Made by a program: the position numbers and the translations under genes. DNA of 64,000 bases from Streptomyces sp. NBC_01244. GTDB lineage: Bacteria > Actinomycetota > Actinomycetes > Streptomycetales > Streptomycetaceae. Where the stretch lies: NCBI RefSeq assembly GCF_035987325.1, contig NZ_CP108488.1:2480001-2544000 (forward strand), read 5' to 3'. How positions within the stretch are numbered: position 1 is the stretch's first letter; the number at the start of each line of letters is the position of its first letter. The notes under the pieces are model-generated. The model saw only the letters and a program-made list of their open reading frames with translations, had not been told where the DNA came from and searched no databases. Shown one piece after another: positions 44,234-54,670 of the stretch.

Positions 44234-45412
44234 TCACATGAGAGGGGTCAGGAAGCGGCGCAGCGCCTCTTCGTACGCGGCCGGGTCGGCGTTCCACATC
44301 GCTCCGTGGGCGGCGCCGGAAACGGAGTGCAGCGTGACGAGGTCGGGGCGGGCCGCGGCGAGCCGGCGGGAGGGTTCCCAGGGGGCGAGCGCGTCGTCGG
44401 GGCCGTGGAAGATCAGGACGGGCATCTTCAGGGCGGCCGGATCCGACCCCGGGGCCCGCCGGTCGGCGCGCAGGCCCGCGCGGCCCTCGGCGGCCTTGAC
44501 CACGAACGGGAGCAGGGGGGCCGGGGTGCGGCGCGCGGCGGCGAGGGCGCGCAGGGTGGCGTGCCAGTCCAGGACGGGCGAGTCGAGGACCAGTCCGGAG
44601 ATCCGGTCGGCCAGCGCCGAGCGCTCGGCGGCGCGCAGGGCCATGGTGGCGCCGGTCGACCAGCCGTGCAGGACCACGCGGCGGGCGCCGTAGCGCAGGG
44701 CGTAGCGGATGGCGGCGTCGAGATCGCGCCATTCGGACTCGCCGAGGTGGCCGAGGCCGTCCGGTGACTCGGGGGCGCCGAGGTCGCCCCGGTAGCCGAG
44801 GTCCAGGACGGGGAGCTTGTTGCGGTGGAGGAAGGGCATGACCACCATCGGGTGCTCGCGGGTGGCGCCGAGCCCGTGGACGGTGATCACCCAGGTGTCG
44901 CGGGCCGCGGGTACGAACCAGGCGGGCAGCGCGCCGAGCTCCCCGGGGACGTCCACGTCGGCGTGGTCCAGCCCGAGGGCGGTGCCCGGGTTGCCCAGGT
45001 GGACCTGGGGCGTGAGGGTGACGCGGGTTCCGGGGTCGAGGCTGCCGTGGGTGACGGCGACGAGGCGGCGCACCACGGTGTCGGGGCCGTGCGGGGCGCC
45101 GGGGAGGACGGGGCCGACCACGGCGTGCACCCCGGGCGCGGTGAGCCCGTAGGTGCCGGGGCGCAGGGAGGCGAGCGAGCGGGTCAGCTCGACCCGGCCG
45201 GCCGCGGCGGAGTGGACGCTGAGCCGGGGGCTGCCGGGGAGCGGACGGCCGGGCTCGGTCCGCAGGGCCGCGTCGGCGGCGTACCGGCCGGCGAGCGCGG
45301 CGGCGGTGAGCGCGGCCGCGCCGGCGCCTAGCAGGGTCGTGGTGACGGCCGCTGCCGTCGCTGTAGCGGTACGCACTGCTCCAGTGTCGAGGCGGACGGG
45401 TCGGCGGGCCAC
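44234..45412 (-). CDS. Membrane-anchored or secreted alpha/beta hydrolase
   Basis: This 392-residue protein has an N-terminal hydrophobic segment (about residues 17-42) and a long spacer. The alpha/beta hydrolase core carries the nucleophile elbow GWSTG and the later acidic and histidine elements in HGPDDALAPW and SGAAHG. The substrate is unknown; esterase or peptidase activity is likely. The GTG start at 45412 lacks a clear ribosome site, and a GTG at 45376 is an alternative. Confidence 0.82.
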   Translation of the reverse strand: MARRPVRLDTGAVRTATATAAAVTTTLLGAGAAALTAAALAGRYAADAALRTEPGRPLPGSPRLSVHSAAAGRVELTRSLASLRPGTYGLTAPGVHAVVGPVLPGAPHGPDTVVRRLVAVTHGSLDPGTRVTLTPQVHLGNPGTALGLDHADVDVPGELGALPAWFVPAARDTWVITVHGLGATREHPMVVMPFLHRNKLPVLDLGYRGDLGAPESPDGLGHLGESEWRDLDAAIRYALRYGARRVVLHGWSTGATMALRAAERSALADRISGLVLDSPVLDWHATLRALAAARRTPAPLLPFVVKAAEGRAGLRADRRAPGSDPAALKMPVLIFHGPDDALAPWEPSRRLAAARPDLVTLHSVSGAAHGAMWNADPAAYEEALRRFLTPLM

Positions 45413-45628
45413 CGGAGGGGAGACTTCCGGTCGGCACCCCGCAGGGGCGTCACGGGAGGTGATCTAGGTCTCTTCGGGGGTCCCGGCGCACGGAAGCGCC
45501 TACCGGAAGTCCCTCCCCGAAACGTGCGGACACCCCGCCGTGACGTGCATTAATCGATATATCAACGCCCTTCCCGGGACGAAGGTCCCGATCGGGTGCC
45601 GTACCGATACACCGCATGACCCCTGTCA

Positions 45629-45656
45629 GTTCACCTTCCGTTCATCCAGGTTGCCT
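45629..45656 (+). promoter_or_regulatory. PHO box (PhoP site) upstream of pitH2
   Basis: GTTCACCTTCC (45629-45639) is followed directly by GTTCATCCAG (45640-45649) and a degenerate GTTGCC. GTTCACC units at 11-base spacing are the Streptomyces PhoP direct repeat. The first unit is a perfect match, 69 bases before the pitH2 start. PhoP control of S. coelicolor pitH2 is established. Confidence 0.8.
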
Positions 45657-45697
45657 ACGGTCCACGAACCACTGACGTCAAACAGAAGCCTGGGTAA

Positions 45698-46969
<1,272 letters not shown>

Positions 46970-46996
46970 CCCGAGAACGACAGAGGATTCAGCGGT

Positions 46997-47218
46997 ATGA
47001 AGATCGACTGGGAAGCACTCGGCTCCGTCTTCGGGGTCAGCCTCTCCGCCACCGTCGTCCTGGTGACCCTGTTCACCCTGGGTCTGATGGGGCTCTCCAA
47101 GCACGAGGCCGCCACCGAACAGGGCGGCGCCGCCACCCTGGCCCGCAGCGGTGCGTACGCCTGCTTCGCGCTCTGCGCGGCGGCCGTGGCCTACGGGATC
47201 TACCTGATCGTCGCCTGA
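46997..47218 (+). CDS. Small two-helix membrane protein cotranscribed with pitH2
   Basis: This 73-residue protein has two membrane helices (about residues 13-33 and 50-72) separated by a short polar loop. It lies 27 bases after pitH2 with no terminator between, then a strong hairpin follows, so the two form an operon. It corresponds in position and size to SCO1846. It may assist the transporter; function is unknown. Confidence 0.85.
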   Translation: MKIDWEALGSVFGVSLSATVVLVTLFTLGLMGLSKHEAATEQGGAATLARSGAYACFALCAAAVAYGIYLIVA

Positions 47219-47236
47219 GGCGCGGGACGGCACGTA

Positions 47237-47275
47237 CGAAGGCTCCCTCCGGGTTCGTACCGGAGGGAGCCTTCG
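47237..47275 (+). terminator. Hairpin terminator after the pitH2 operon
   Basis: Perfect 16-bp arms (47237-47252 and 47260-47275) with a 7-base loop lie just past the small partner gene. Confidence 0.88.
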
Positions 47276-47394
47276 CATGCCCGGACCCGCCCAGGGCCCA
47301 CCCCGGACCCGCCCCGGCCCCCCGGCGGGCGGGCCTGACCCCGCCCCCTCCCCCGCCACCCCACCGCAGGTCAACGGCGAGTTGACGGGCCTTC

Positions 47395-47555
47395 GCGCTG
47401 CGTGGTGGACTGCCCGAGCCATTACGGCGGCATGGAGAGGAAGTCCGGTGCGAATCCGGCGCGGTCCCGCCACTGTCACCGGCGCACGCGGACCTCTGGC
47501 CGTGTGCGGCCGGGAGCCAGGAACTCTCGCCGCCGGACACGTCGAACCAGGGCGC
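47395..47555 (+). promoter_or_regulatory. Cobalamin (AdoCbl) riboswitch
   Basis: The conserved cobalamin-aptamer core is present: GGTGCGAATCCGGCGC then GGTCCCGCCACTGTCA (about 47447-47478). Upstream TGCCCGAGCC and GGCGGCATGG elements and downstream GAGCCAGGAACTC and CGCCGCC elements fit the paired stems. It precedes cobD by about 30 bases and should reduce expression when coenzyme B12 is plentiful, probably by masking the ribosome site. Confidence 0.9.
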
Positions 47556-47584
47556 GGACCCTGAGTGAGGACATACCTGCCACC

Positions 47585-48556
47585 ATGCGTGCCGATCGCG
47601 TCTTCGCGTACGGCGTCACGGCGGGCCTGATCGGCGACCGGATCCTCGGGGATCCGCGCCGAGGGCACCCCGTGGCCGCCTTCGGACGAGCCGCCGCCGC
47701 CGTCGAACGCGCCCTGTGGCGCGACGACCGCGCCCGCGGCGTCCTGCACACCCTGCTGTGCGCCGGAGGCGCGGCCGCCGTCGGCGCGCTGGGCGCCCGC
47801 GCCGTGCGCTCCCGGCCCGCGGCCGCCCGCATCGCCCTCACCGCCGCCGCCACCTGGGCCGTCGTAGGCGGCACCTCGCTGGGCCGGGAGGCCCGCGCCA
47901 TCGGCGGGGCGCTCGCCGCCGGGGACGCCGAAGTGGCCCGCGAACGGCTGCCCCACCTGTGCGGGCGCGACCCGCAGGCACTGGACGAGCAGCAGATGGC
48001 CCGCGCGGTCGTCGAATCGGTCGCCGAGAACACCTCCGACGCGGTGGTCGGCGCCCTCGTGTGGGGCGCCGTCGCGGGCGTCCCCGGGCTGCTGGCCTTC
48101 CGGGCCGTGAACACCCTGGACGCGATGGTCGGCCACAAGTCCCCCCGCCACCTGCGCTACGGCTGGGCCTCGGCCCGGCTCGACGACGTGGCCGGCTGGC
48201 CGGGCGCCCGGCTGACGGCCCTGGCCGCCGTACTGGCCGGGCCCGACCGGCGGGGCGCCGTACGGGCCTGGCGCGCGGACGCCGCCAAGCACCCGAGCCC
48301 CAACGCGGGGCCCGTGGAGTCCTCCTTCGCCGGGGCGCTCGGGGTACGGCTGGGCGGCACCCTGGCGTACGCGGGCCGGGTCGAGCACCGGGCCGTGCTC
48401 AACGGAGCGGCCGGGCGGCCCGTGGAGGTCGCCGACATCGAACGCGCGGTCCGGCTGTCGCGCCAGGTGACGTGGGTGGCGCTGGGGGCCTGCGTGGCCG
48501 CCCGGACGCTGGTCTCCCGTACGGCGGACAAGACGAAGAAGGGGCGGCGCGCATGA
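47585..48556 (+). CDS. cobD: Adenosylcobinamide-phosphate synthase CobD/CbiB
   Basis: This membrane enzyme attaches aminopropanol to adenosylcobyric acid in B12 synthesis. The 323-residue protein has several hydrophobic segments and the family motifs [14 protein letters not shown] near residue 24, [17 protein letters not shown] near residue 145 and [11 protein letters not shown] near residue 178. It is the first gene behind the cobalamin riboswitch and overlaps cobQ as ATGA. Confidence 0.93.
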   Translation: MRADRVFAYGVTAGLIGDRILGDPRRGHPVAAFGRAAAAVERALWRDDRARGVLHTLLCAGGAAAVGALGARAVRSRPAAARIALTAAATWAVVGGTSLGREARAIGGALAAGDAEVARERLPHLCGRDPQALDEQQMARAVVESVAENTSDAVVGALVWGAVAGVPGLLAFRAVNTLDAMVGHKSPRHLRYGWASARLDDVAGWPGARLTALAAVLAGPDRRGAVRAWRADAAKHPSPNAGPVESSFAGALGVRLGGTLAYAGRVEHRAVLNGAAGRPVEVADIERAVRLSRQVTWVALGACVAARTLVSRTADKTKKGRRA

Positions 48557-50091
48557 GCGGCGGAGCGAAGCGCGGCGGGGGTCTCCTCGTCGCCGGTACG
48601 ACCTCGGACGCGGGCAAGAGCGTGGTCACGGCGGGCATCTGCCGGTGGCTGGCCCGGCAGGGCGTGAAGGTGGCCCCGTTCAAGGCGCAGAACATGTCGC
48701 TGAACTCCTTCGTGACGCGGGAGGGCGCCGAGATCGGCCGCGCGCAGGCCATGCAGGCCCAGGCGGCCCGCGTGGAGCCGACCGCGCTGATGAACCCGGT
48801 GCTGCTCAAGCCCGGCAGTGACCGCAGCAGCCAGGTGGTGCTGCTGGGCAAGCCGGTGGGTGAGATGAGCGCACGCGGCTACCACGGGGGCAGGCAGGAG
48901 CAGTTGCTCGGCATCGTCACGGACTGCCTGGAGCAGTTGCGGGGCACGTATGACGCCGTGATCTGCGAGGGGGCGGGCAGCCCGGCCGAGATCAACCTGC
49001 GCCGGACGGACATCGTGAACATGGGCATCGCGCGGGCCGCGCGGTTCCCGGTGGTCGTCGTCGGCGACATCGACCGGGGCGGGGTCTTCGCGTCTTTCTT
49101 CGGTACGACGGCCCTGCTCTCCCCCGAGGACCAGTCGCTGATCGCGGGCTACCTGGTCAACAAGTTCCGCGGCGACGTCACCCTGCTGGAACCGGGCATG
49201 GAGATGCTGCGCGGCCTGACCGGTCGGGCCACGTACGGCGTGCTCCCCTTCCAGCACGGGCTGGGCATCGACGAGGAGGACGGCCTGCGGCCCCTCTTCA
49301 AAAACACAGCACTGCGGGGCGCGGTACGGGAATCCGTGGTCGCCCCGCCCGTGGGCGAGGACGTGCTGCGGGTCGCGGTCTGCGCGGTGCCGCTGATGTC
49401 CAACTTCACGGACGTCGACGCGCTGGCGGCCGAGCCGGGCGTGGTGGTGCGGTTCGTGGACCGGGCCGAGGAACTGGCCGACGCGGACCTGGTCGTCGTC
49501 CCCGGCACCCGTGGCACGGTCAAGGCCCTGGCCTGGCTGCGCGAACGGGGCCTGGCGGACGCACTGGTCCGGCGGGCAGCCGAGGGCCGGCCGGTCCTGG
49601 GCGTCTGCGGTGGGTTCCAGGTCCTGGGCGAACACATCGAGGACGAGGTCGAGTCGAAGGCCGGCTCCGTGCCGGGGCTCGGGCTGCTTCCCGTACGGGT
49701 CCGCTTCGAGCGGGAGAAGACCCTGGCCCGGCCCGTCGGTTCGGCGCTGGGCGAGCCCGTCGAGGGCTACGAGATCCACCACGGGGTGGCCGAAGTCCTC
49801 GGCGGCACCCCCTTCCTGGACGGGTGCCGGGTCGGGGAGGTGTGGGGCACGCACTGGCACGGCTCGCTGGAGTCGGACGGCTTCCGCCGGGCGTTCCTCC
49901 GCGAGGTCGCCTCGGCCGCGGGCCGCCGCTTCGTCCCGGCCCCGGACACGTCCTTCTCCTCCCTGCGGGAAGAGCAGCTCGACCTCCTCGGCGACCTGAT
50001 CGAGGAGCACGCGGACACGGACGCCCTGCTCCGCCTGATCGAGACCGGAGCCCCGTCGGGCCTCCCCTTCCTCCCGCCGGGCGCGCCGTGA
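48553..50091 (+). CDS. cobQ: Cobyric acid synthase CobQ
   Basis: CobQ amidates the b, d, e and g side chains of adenosylcobyrinic acid a,c-diamide using glutamine and ATP. The 512-residue protein has an N-terminal P-loop-like DRCGGG-equivalent region (GTTSDAGKS, residues 15-23) and a C-terminal class I glutamine amidotransferase domain with Cys in GVCGGFQ and the His in GTHWHG. ATG at 48553 overlaps cobD. After its stop lies palindromic element B rather than the next gene. Confidence 0.94.
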   Translation: MSGGAKRGGGLLVAGTTSDAGKSVVTAGICRWLARQGVKVAPFKAQNMSLNSFVTREGAEIGRAQAMQAQAARVEPTALMNPVLLKPGSDRSSQVVLLGKPVGEMSARGYHGGRQEQLLGIVTDCLEQLRGTYDAVICEGAGSPAEINLRRTDIVNMGIARAARFPVVVVGDIDRGGVFASFFGTTALLSPEDQSLIAGYLVNKFRGDVTLLEPGMEMLRGLTGRATYGVLPFQHGLGIDEEDGLRPLFKNTALRGAVRESVVAPPVGEDVLRVAVCAVPLMSNFTDVDALAAEPGVVVRFVDRAEELADADLVVVPGTRGTVKALAWLRERGLADALVRRAAEGRPVLGVCGGFQVLGEHIEDEVESKAGSVPGLGLLPVRVRFEREKTLARPVGSALGEPVEGYEIHHGVAEVLGGTPFLDGCRVGEVWGTHWHGSLESDGFRRAFLREVASAAGRRFVPAPDTSFSSLREEQLDLLGDLIEEHADTDALLRLIETGAPSGLPFLPPGAP

Positions 50092-50113
50092 GCGGCGCAG
50101 CCCTGCGGGGGCC

Positions 50114-50349
50114 GTCCCCTACCCGCCCTTCCCCCGTTCCCCGGAGCTCCGCCCCGGACCCCCTCCCTCGTGCGGCGCCGTTCCCGGGGGCCGGCCCCCG
50201 GACCCCCGCTCCTCAAACGCCGGAGGGGCTGGATTTTCCAGCCCCCGGCGGTCAAGTGCAGGACGACGCCGACCAAATCCAGCCCGTCCGGCGTTTGAGG
50301 ACCGGGTCCGGGCGGAGCCCGGGGAACGGTGGAAGGGGGGGTCGGGGAC
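50114..50349. repeat. Palindromic intergenic element, copy B
   Basis: The core (50211-50300) begins CCTCAAACGCCGG and ends with its complement, with a degenerate internal half-arm. Long outer arms (about 50114-50161 and 50304-50349, GTCCCCTACCCGCC against its complement) fold over it, so the element is a nested palindrome of about 236 bases. It fills most of the gap between cobQ and the chelatase gene. Confidence 0.88.
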
Positions 50350-50443
50350 TTCGCCCCGCGCAGCGGCGCACCCGACCCGGCCCCGCCGTCCCCACCCGCC
50401 CGCGCACTCGTATCCGTACCCGCATACAAGAAGGGGCCACCGC

Positions 50444-52552
50444 ATGAGCACGCCCTACCCGTTCACCGCACTGGTCGGCCAGAGCGACCTGCGCCTCGCA
50501 CTGCTGCTCAACGCCGTGAGCCCCGCGGTCGGCGGTGTTCTCGTGCGCGGCGAGAAGGGGACCGCCAAGTCCACCGCCGTCCGCGCCCTGTCCACCCTGC
50601 TGCCGCAGGTCGACGTGGTCCCCGGCTGCCGGTTCAGCTGCGCGCCCACCGCCCCGGACCCCGTCTGCCCCGACGGCCCCCACGAGCCGGGACCGGCCGC
50701 CGCGCGGCCCGCCCGCATGGTGGAGCTGCCCGTCGGCGCCTCCGAGGACCGGCTCGTCGGCGCCCTCGACATCGAACGCGCCCTCTCCGAAGGCGTGAAG
50801 GCCTTCGAGCCCGGCCTGCTGGCCGACGCGCACCGCGGGATCCTGTACGTCGACGAGGTCAACCTGCTCCACGACCACCTCATCGACCTGCTCCTCGACG
50901 CCGCCGCGATGGGCGCCTCCTACGTCGAACGCGAGGGCGTCTCCGTACGGCACGCCGCCCGCTTCCTCCTCGTCGGCACGATGAACCCCGAGGAGGGCGA
51001 GCTCCGCCCGCAGTTGCTCGACCGGTTCGGGCTGACCGTCGAGGTCGCCGCCTCCCGGGAACCCCTCCAGCGGGTCGAGGTGGTGCGTCGCCGGCTCGCC
51101 TACGAGGACGACCCCGCGGGGTTCGCGGGCCGCTGGTCCGGGGACGAGGACGAGGTCCGCTCCCGGGTGGTGGCCGCGCGGGCTCTGCTCCCGCAGGTGC
51201 GGCTCGGCGACACCTCGCTGCTGCAGATCGCCGCGACCTGCGCCGGTTTCGAGGTCGACGGCATGCGCGCCGACATCGTGATGGCCCGTACCGCGACCGC
51301 GCTCGCCGCCTGGGCCGGGCGGACCGAGGTGCGCAAGGAGGACGTGCGGCAGGCCGCCCTGCTGGCGCTCCCCCACCGCCGCCGCCGCAACCCCTTCGAC
51401 GCGCCCGGTCTCGACGAGGAGAAGCTGGACCGGATCCTCGACGGGTTCCCGGACGACGAGCCGGACCCGGAGCCGGAGCCCGAGCAGGAGGGTCCGGGCG
51501 AGGGGCCCACGGACGACGGCCCCGATGACGGTGGTCCCGACGGCGAGGGTCCCGACGGCGAGGGCGGCGTACCGCCGCAGGGCTCCGGACCCGACGCGCC
51601 CGGGGCCGAACCCGAGGCGCCGACCGGGCCCGAGCAGCAGCCCGAGGCCCAGCCCTCCGCCCAGGAGAAGACCGAGGCGGCCGGTCCGGCCGAGCAGGCA
51701 CCCGTACGGGCCGCCGAGCCGTTCCGCACCAAGATGCTCAGCGTGCCGGGCCTCGGCGAGGGCGCGTCCGGCAGGCGTTCGCGCGCCCGCACCGCGCACG
51801 GCCGCACCACCGGCGCCCAGCGCCCCCGCGGCCAGTTGACCAAACTGCACCTGTCGGCCACCGTCCACGCCGCCGCCCCGCACCAGAAGGCGCGCGGACG
51901 CACCGGGCGCGGGCTGGTCGTCCGCAAGGACGATCTGCGGCAGGCGACCCGCGAGGGCCGCGAGGGCAACCTCGTCCTGTTCCTCGTCGACGCCTCCGGC
52001 TCCATGGCCGCCCGGCAGCGCATGAGCGCGGTCAAGGGGGCGGTGCTGTCCCTGCTGCTCGACGCCTACCAGCGCCGGGACAAGGTCGGCCTGATCACCT
52101 TCCGGGGCGCCTCGGCCGACCTGGCCCTGCCGCCCACCTCCTCCGTCGACGCCGCCGCGGCCCGGCTGGAGAACCTGCCCACCGGCGGGCGCACCCCGCT
52201 CGGCGCCGGGCTGCTCAAGGCCCACGAAGTCCTGCGGATCGAGCGGCTGCGGGACCCGAGCCGGCGCCCGCTGCTCGTGGTCGTCACCGACGGGCGGGCC
52301 ACCTCGGCCGGCTCCGTGGGCGGCGATCCCCGCGCCCTCTCGGCGCGCAGCGCGCGGCTGCTCGCGGCCGGCGGGGTCGCCTCCGTGGTCGTGGACTGCG
52401 AGTCGGGGCCGGTCCGGCTCGGCCTGGCCGGAGTACTGGCCGCCGATCTGGGCGGCCTGGCCGTCACCCTCGACGGGCTGCGGGCCGATTCGCTCGCCGG
52501 GCTCGTCAAAAACGTACGTACCCCATCCCCGACCCTCAGGAGGGCCGCGTAA
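50444..52552 (+). CDS. Magnesium/cobalt chelatase AAA-VWA subunit (ChlI-ChlD-type)
   Basis: This 702-residue protein fuses a MoxR/ChlI-type AAA+ ATPase to a von Willebrand factor A domain. Walker A is GEKGTAKST near residue 36, and a Walker B follows in LYVDEVN. A long acidic, Pro/Glu-rich linker (about 345-430) precedes the VWA domain and its MIDAS motif DASGSM near residue 510. Such proteins drive CobN-type cobaltochelatase in B12 synthesis. No cobN is present in this window. TAATG-type overlap joins it to cobO. Confidence 0.88.
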   Translation: MSTPYPFTALVGQSDLRLALLLNAVSPAVGGVLVRGEKGTAKSTAVRALSTLLPQVDVVPGCRFSCAPTAPDPVCPDGPHEPGPAAARPARMVELPVGASEDRLVGALDIERALSEGVKAFEPGLLADAHRGILYVDEVNLLHDHLIDLLLDAAAMGASYVEREGVSVRHAARFLLVGTMNPEEGELRPQLLDRFGLTVEVAASREPLQRVEVVRRRLAYEDDPAGFAGRWSGDEDEVRSRVVAARALLPQVRLGDTSLLQIAATCAGFEVDGMRADIVMARTATALAAWAGRTEVRKEDVRQAALLALPHRRRRNPFDAPGLDEEKLDRILDGFPDDEPDPEPEPEQEGPGEGPTDDGPDDGGPDGEGPDGEGGVPPQGSGPDAPGAEPEAPTGPEQQPEAQPSAQEKTEAAGPAEQAPVRAAEPFRTKMLSVPGLGEGASGRRSRARTAHGRTTGAQRPRGQLTKLHLSATVHAAAPHQKARGRTGRGLVVRKDDLRQATREGREGNLVLFLVDASGSMAARQRMSAVKGAVLSLLLDAYQRRDKVGLITFRGASADLALPPTSSVDAAAARLENLPTGGRTPLGAGLLKAHEVLRIERLRDPSRRPLLVVVTDGRATSAGSVGGDPRALSARSARLLAAGGVASVVVDCESGPVRLGLAGVLAADLGGLAVTLDGLRADSLAGLVKNVRTPSPTLRRAA

Positions 52553-53151
52553 TGCCGCAGGGACAGCCGTCCGTCGTTCCGGACGACGGACTCACGACGC
52601 GTCAGCGCCGCAACCGCCCGCTCGTCTTCGTCCACACGGGGCCGGGCAAGGGCAAGTCGACGGCCGCCTTCGGTCTGGCGCTGCGCGCCTGGAACCAGGG
52701 CTGGCCGATCGGGGTGTTCCAGTTCGTCAAGTCGGCGAAGTGGAAGGTCGGCGAGGAGAACGCGCTGAAGGTGCTCGGCGCCTCCGGCGAGGGCGGCTCC
52801 GTCGTCTGGCACAAGATGGGCGAGGGCTGGTCCTGGGTCCAGCGCGACGCGCAGCTCGACAACGAGCAGGCGGCCAAGGAGGGCTGGGAACAGGTCAAGC
52901 GCGATCTGGCCGCCGAAACGCACAAGCTGTACGTGCTGGACGAGTTCGCGTACCCGATGCACTGGGGCTGGATCGACGTCGACGAGGTCGTCGAGGTGCT
53001 GCGGAACCGTCCCGGTACCCAGCACGTGGTGATCACCGGGCGCAACGCACCGGAGAAGCTGGTGGAGTTCGCGGACCTCGTGACCGAGATGACCAAGGTC
53101 AAGCACCCGATGGACACCGGCCAGAAGGGCCAGAAGGGCATCGAGTGGTGA
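52552..53151 (+). CDS. cobO: Corrinoid adenosyltransferase CobO
   Basis: CobO transfers the adenosyl group of ATP to the cobalt of the corrin ring. The 199-residue protein has the CobA/CobO P-loop GPGKGKST near residue 35 and the family-typical WSWVQRD segment and YVLDEFAYP Walker B. It overlaps the chelatase stop and the cobB start (GTGA), so these three genes are translated together. Confidence 0.94.
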   Translation: MPQGQPSVVPDDGLTTRQRRNRPLVFVHTGPGKGKSTAAFGLALRAWNQGWPIGVFQFVKSAKWKVGEENALKVLGASGEGGSVVWHKMGEGWSWVQRDAQLDNEQAAKEGWEQVKRDLAAETHKLYVLDEFAYPMHWGWIDVDEVVEVLRNRPGTQHVVITGRNAPEKLVEFADLVTEMTKVKHPMDTGQKGQKGIEW

Positions 53152-54644
53152 CCTCGTTCAACGTACCGAGACTGGTCATCGCCGCGCCTTCCTCCGGCAG
53201 CGGCAAGACCACCGTCGCGACGGGCCTGATGGCGGCCTTCTCGGAGCGCGGCCTCGCCGTGTCCCCGCACAAGGCCGGGCCCGACTACATCGACCCGGGC
53301 TACCACGCGCTGGCCACGGGCCGACCCGGACGCAACCTGGACGCCTTCATGTGCGGGCCGGACCTGGTGGCCCCGCTGTTCGCGCACGGGGCCGCCGGAT
53401 GCGATCTGGCCGTCATCGAAGGCGTGATGGGGCTCTACGACGGTGCCGCGGGGCGGGGCGAACTGGCGTCGACGGCGCAGGTCGCGAAGCTGCTCCGGGC
53501 ACCGGTGGTGCTGGTCGTCGACGCGTCCTCGCAGTCGCGGTCGGTGGCGGCGCTGGTGCACGGCTTCGCCTCCTTCGACCCGCAGGTGCGCCTCGGCGGC
53601 GTGATCCTGAACAAGGTCGGCTCCGACCGGCACGAGGTGATGCTGCGGGAGGCGCTGGAGGAAGCGGGGATGCCGGTACTCGGCGTCCTGCGGCGGGCTC
53701 CGCAGGTGGCCGCGCCCTCGCGGCACCTGGGGCTGGTGCCGGTCGCCGAGCGGCGCTCGGACGCGGTCTCTTCGGTGGCCGCCCTGGCCGACCAGGTCCG
53801 GGCGGGCTGCGACCTGGAGGCCCTGATGGCCCTGGCCCGTACGGCCCCGCCGCTGGACTGCGAAGCCTGGGTTCCGGAGCGTGCCCTCGCGGGCACTCGG
53901 GGCTCCGCCCCGAACCCCGCGCCTCAAACGCCGGCGGGGCTGGATTTTCCAGCCCGTCCGGCGTTTGAGGACCGGGTCCGGGCGGAGCACGCCCGCGGCG
54001 AAGCCGCAATCCGGCACAGCGGGAAGGGGCGGGGTGGGGGACCTGTCATTGCCGTTGCGGGCGGGGCCGCGTTCACCTTTTCCTACGCCGAGCACGCGGA
54101 ACTGCTCACCGCCGCCGGAGCGGAGGTCGTCACCTTCGACCCCCTCCGGGACGAGAAGCTCCCCGACCACACCACCGGCCTGGTGATCGGCGGCGGGTTC
54201 CCCGAGGTGTACGCCCCGGAGCTGTCCGCGAACGAGCCGCTCCGCAAGGCCGTCGCGGCCTTCGCCGCGGCCGGCGGCCCGGTGGCGGCGGAGTGCGCGG
54301 GGCTGCTGTACCTGGCCCGGTCGCTGGACGGCAAGCCCATGTGCGGGGTGCTCGACGCCGATGCGCGGATGTCGGAGCGGCTCACGCTCGGCTACCGCGA
54401 GGCGGTCGCCGTCTCCGACAGCGTCCTCGCGGCGGCCGGGACCCGGCTGCGCGGGCACGAGTTCCACCGGACGGTGATCGAGCCGGGCGCCGGCGGCTCA
54501 CCGGCGTGGGGCTTCACGCATCCGGAACGCCGGATCGAGGGCTTCGTGGCGGACGGAGTGCACGCCAGCTACCTGCACACGCACTGGGCGGCGGAGCCGT
54601 CCGTGGCCCTGCGCTTCGCCGAGGCCGCGGCAGCGCATCGGTGA
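53148..54644 (+). CDS. cobB: Cobyrinate a,c-diamide synthase CobB with in-frame palindromic insertion
   Basis: CobB amidates the a and c side chains of cobyrinic acid. The 498-residue protein has an N-terminal ATPase domain (P-loop PSSGSGKTT at about residue 12, IEGVMGLYDG near 91). The C-terminal glutamine amidotransferase has its Cys in AECAGLLYL and late His residues in SYLHTHW. Between the domains, residues of about 248-298 are encoded by palindromic element C (53891-54042) and have no family content. That explains a length above the roughly 450 I expect. GTG at 53148 overlaps cobO as GTGA. No stop or frameshift occurs, so the gene is probably functional. Confidence 0.9.
   Translation: MTSFNVPRLVIAAPSSGSGKTTVATGLMAAFSERGLAVSPHKAGPDYIDPGYHALATGRPGRNLDAFMCGPDLVAPLFAHGAAGCDLAVIEGVMGLYDGAAGRGELASTAQVAKLLRAPVVLVVDASSQSRSVAALVHGFASFDPQVRLGGVILNKVGSDRHEVMLREALEEAGMPVLGVLRRAPQVAAPSRHLGLVPVAERRSDAVSSVAALADQVRAGCDLEALMALARTAPPLDCEAWVPERALAGTRGSAPNPAPQTPAGLDFPARPAFEDRVRAEHARGEAAIRHSGKGRGGGPVIAVAGGAAFTFSYAEHAELLTAAGAEVVTFDPLRDEKLPDHTTGLVIGGGFPEVYAPELSANEPLRKAVAAFAAAGGPVAAECAGLLYLARSLDGKPMCGVLDADARMSERLTLGYREAVAVSDSVLAAAGTRLRGHEFHRTVIEPGAGGSPAWGFTHPERRIEGFVADGVHASYLHTHWAAEPSVALRFAEAAAAHR
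53891..54042. repeat. Palindromic element, copy C, inside cobB
   Basis: The core arms begin CCTCAAACGCCGG (53922-53944) and pair, with two mismatches, to 53948-53970. Outer modules resembling those of copies A and B flank it (GGGGCTCCGCCCC to the left, and GGGTCCGGGCGGAGC and GGGGCGGGGTGGGGGAC to the right). It lies wholly in the coding frame of cobB, and its translated product begins GTRGSAPNPAPQTPAG. Confidence 0.85.
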
Positions 54645-54670
54645 ACCGGAGACGCCCGGGGCCGGTCCGG

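Noticed and set aside
53148..54644. cobB as a pseudogene because of the repeat insertion
   Set aside because: The frame is open throughout and both catalytic domains keep their motifs.
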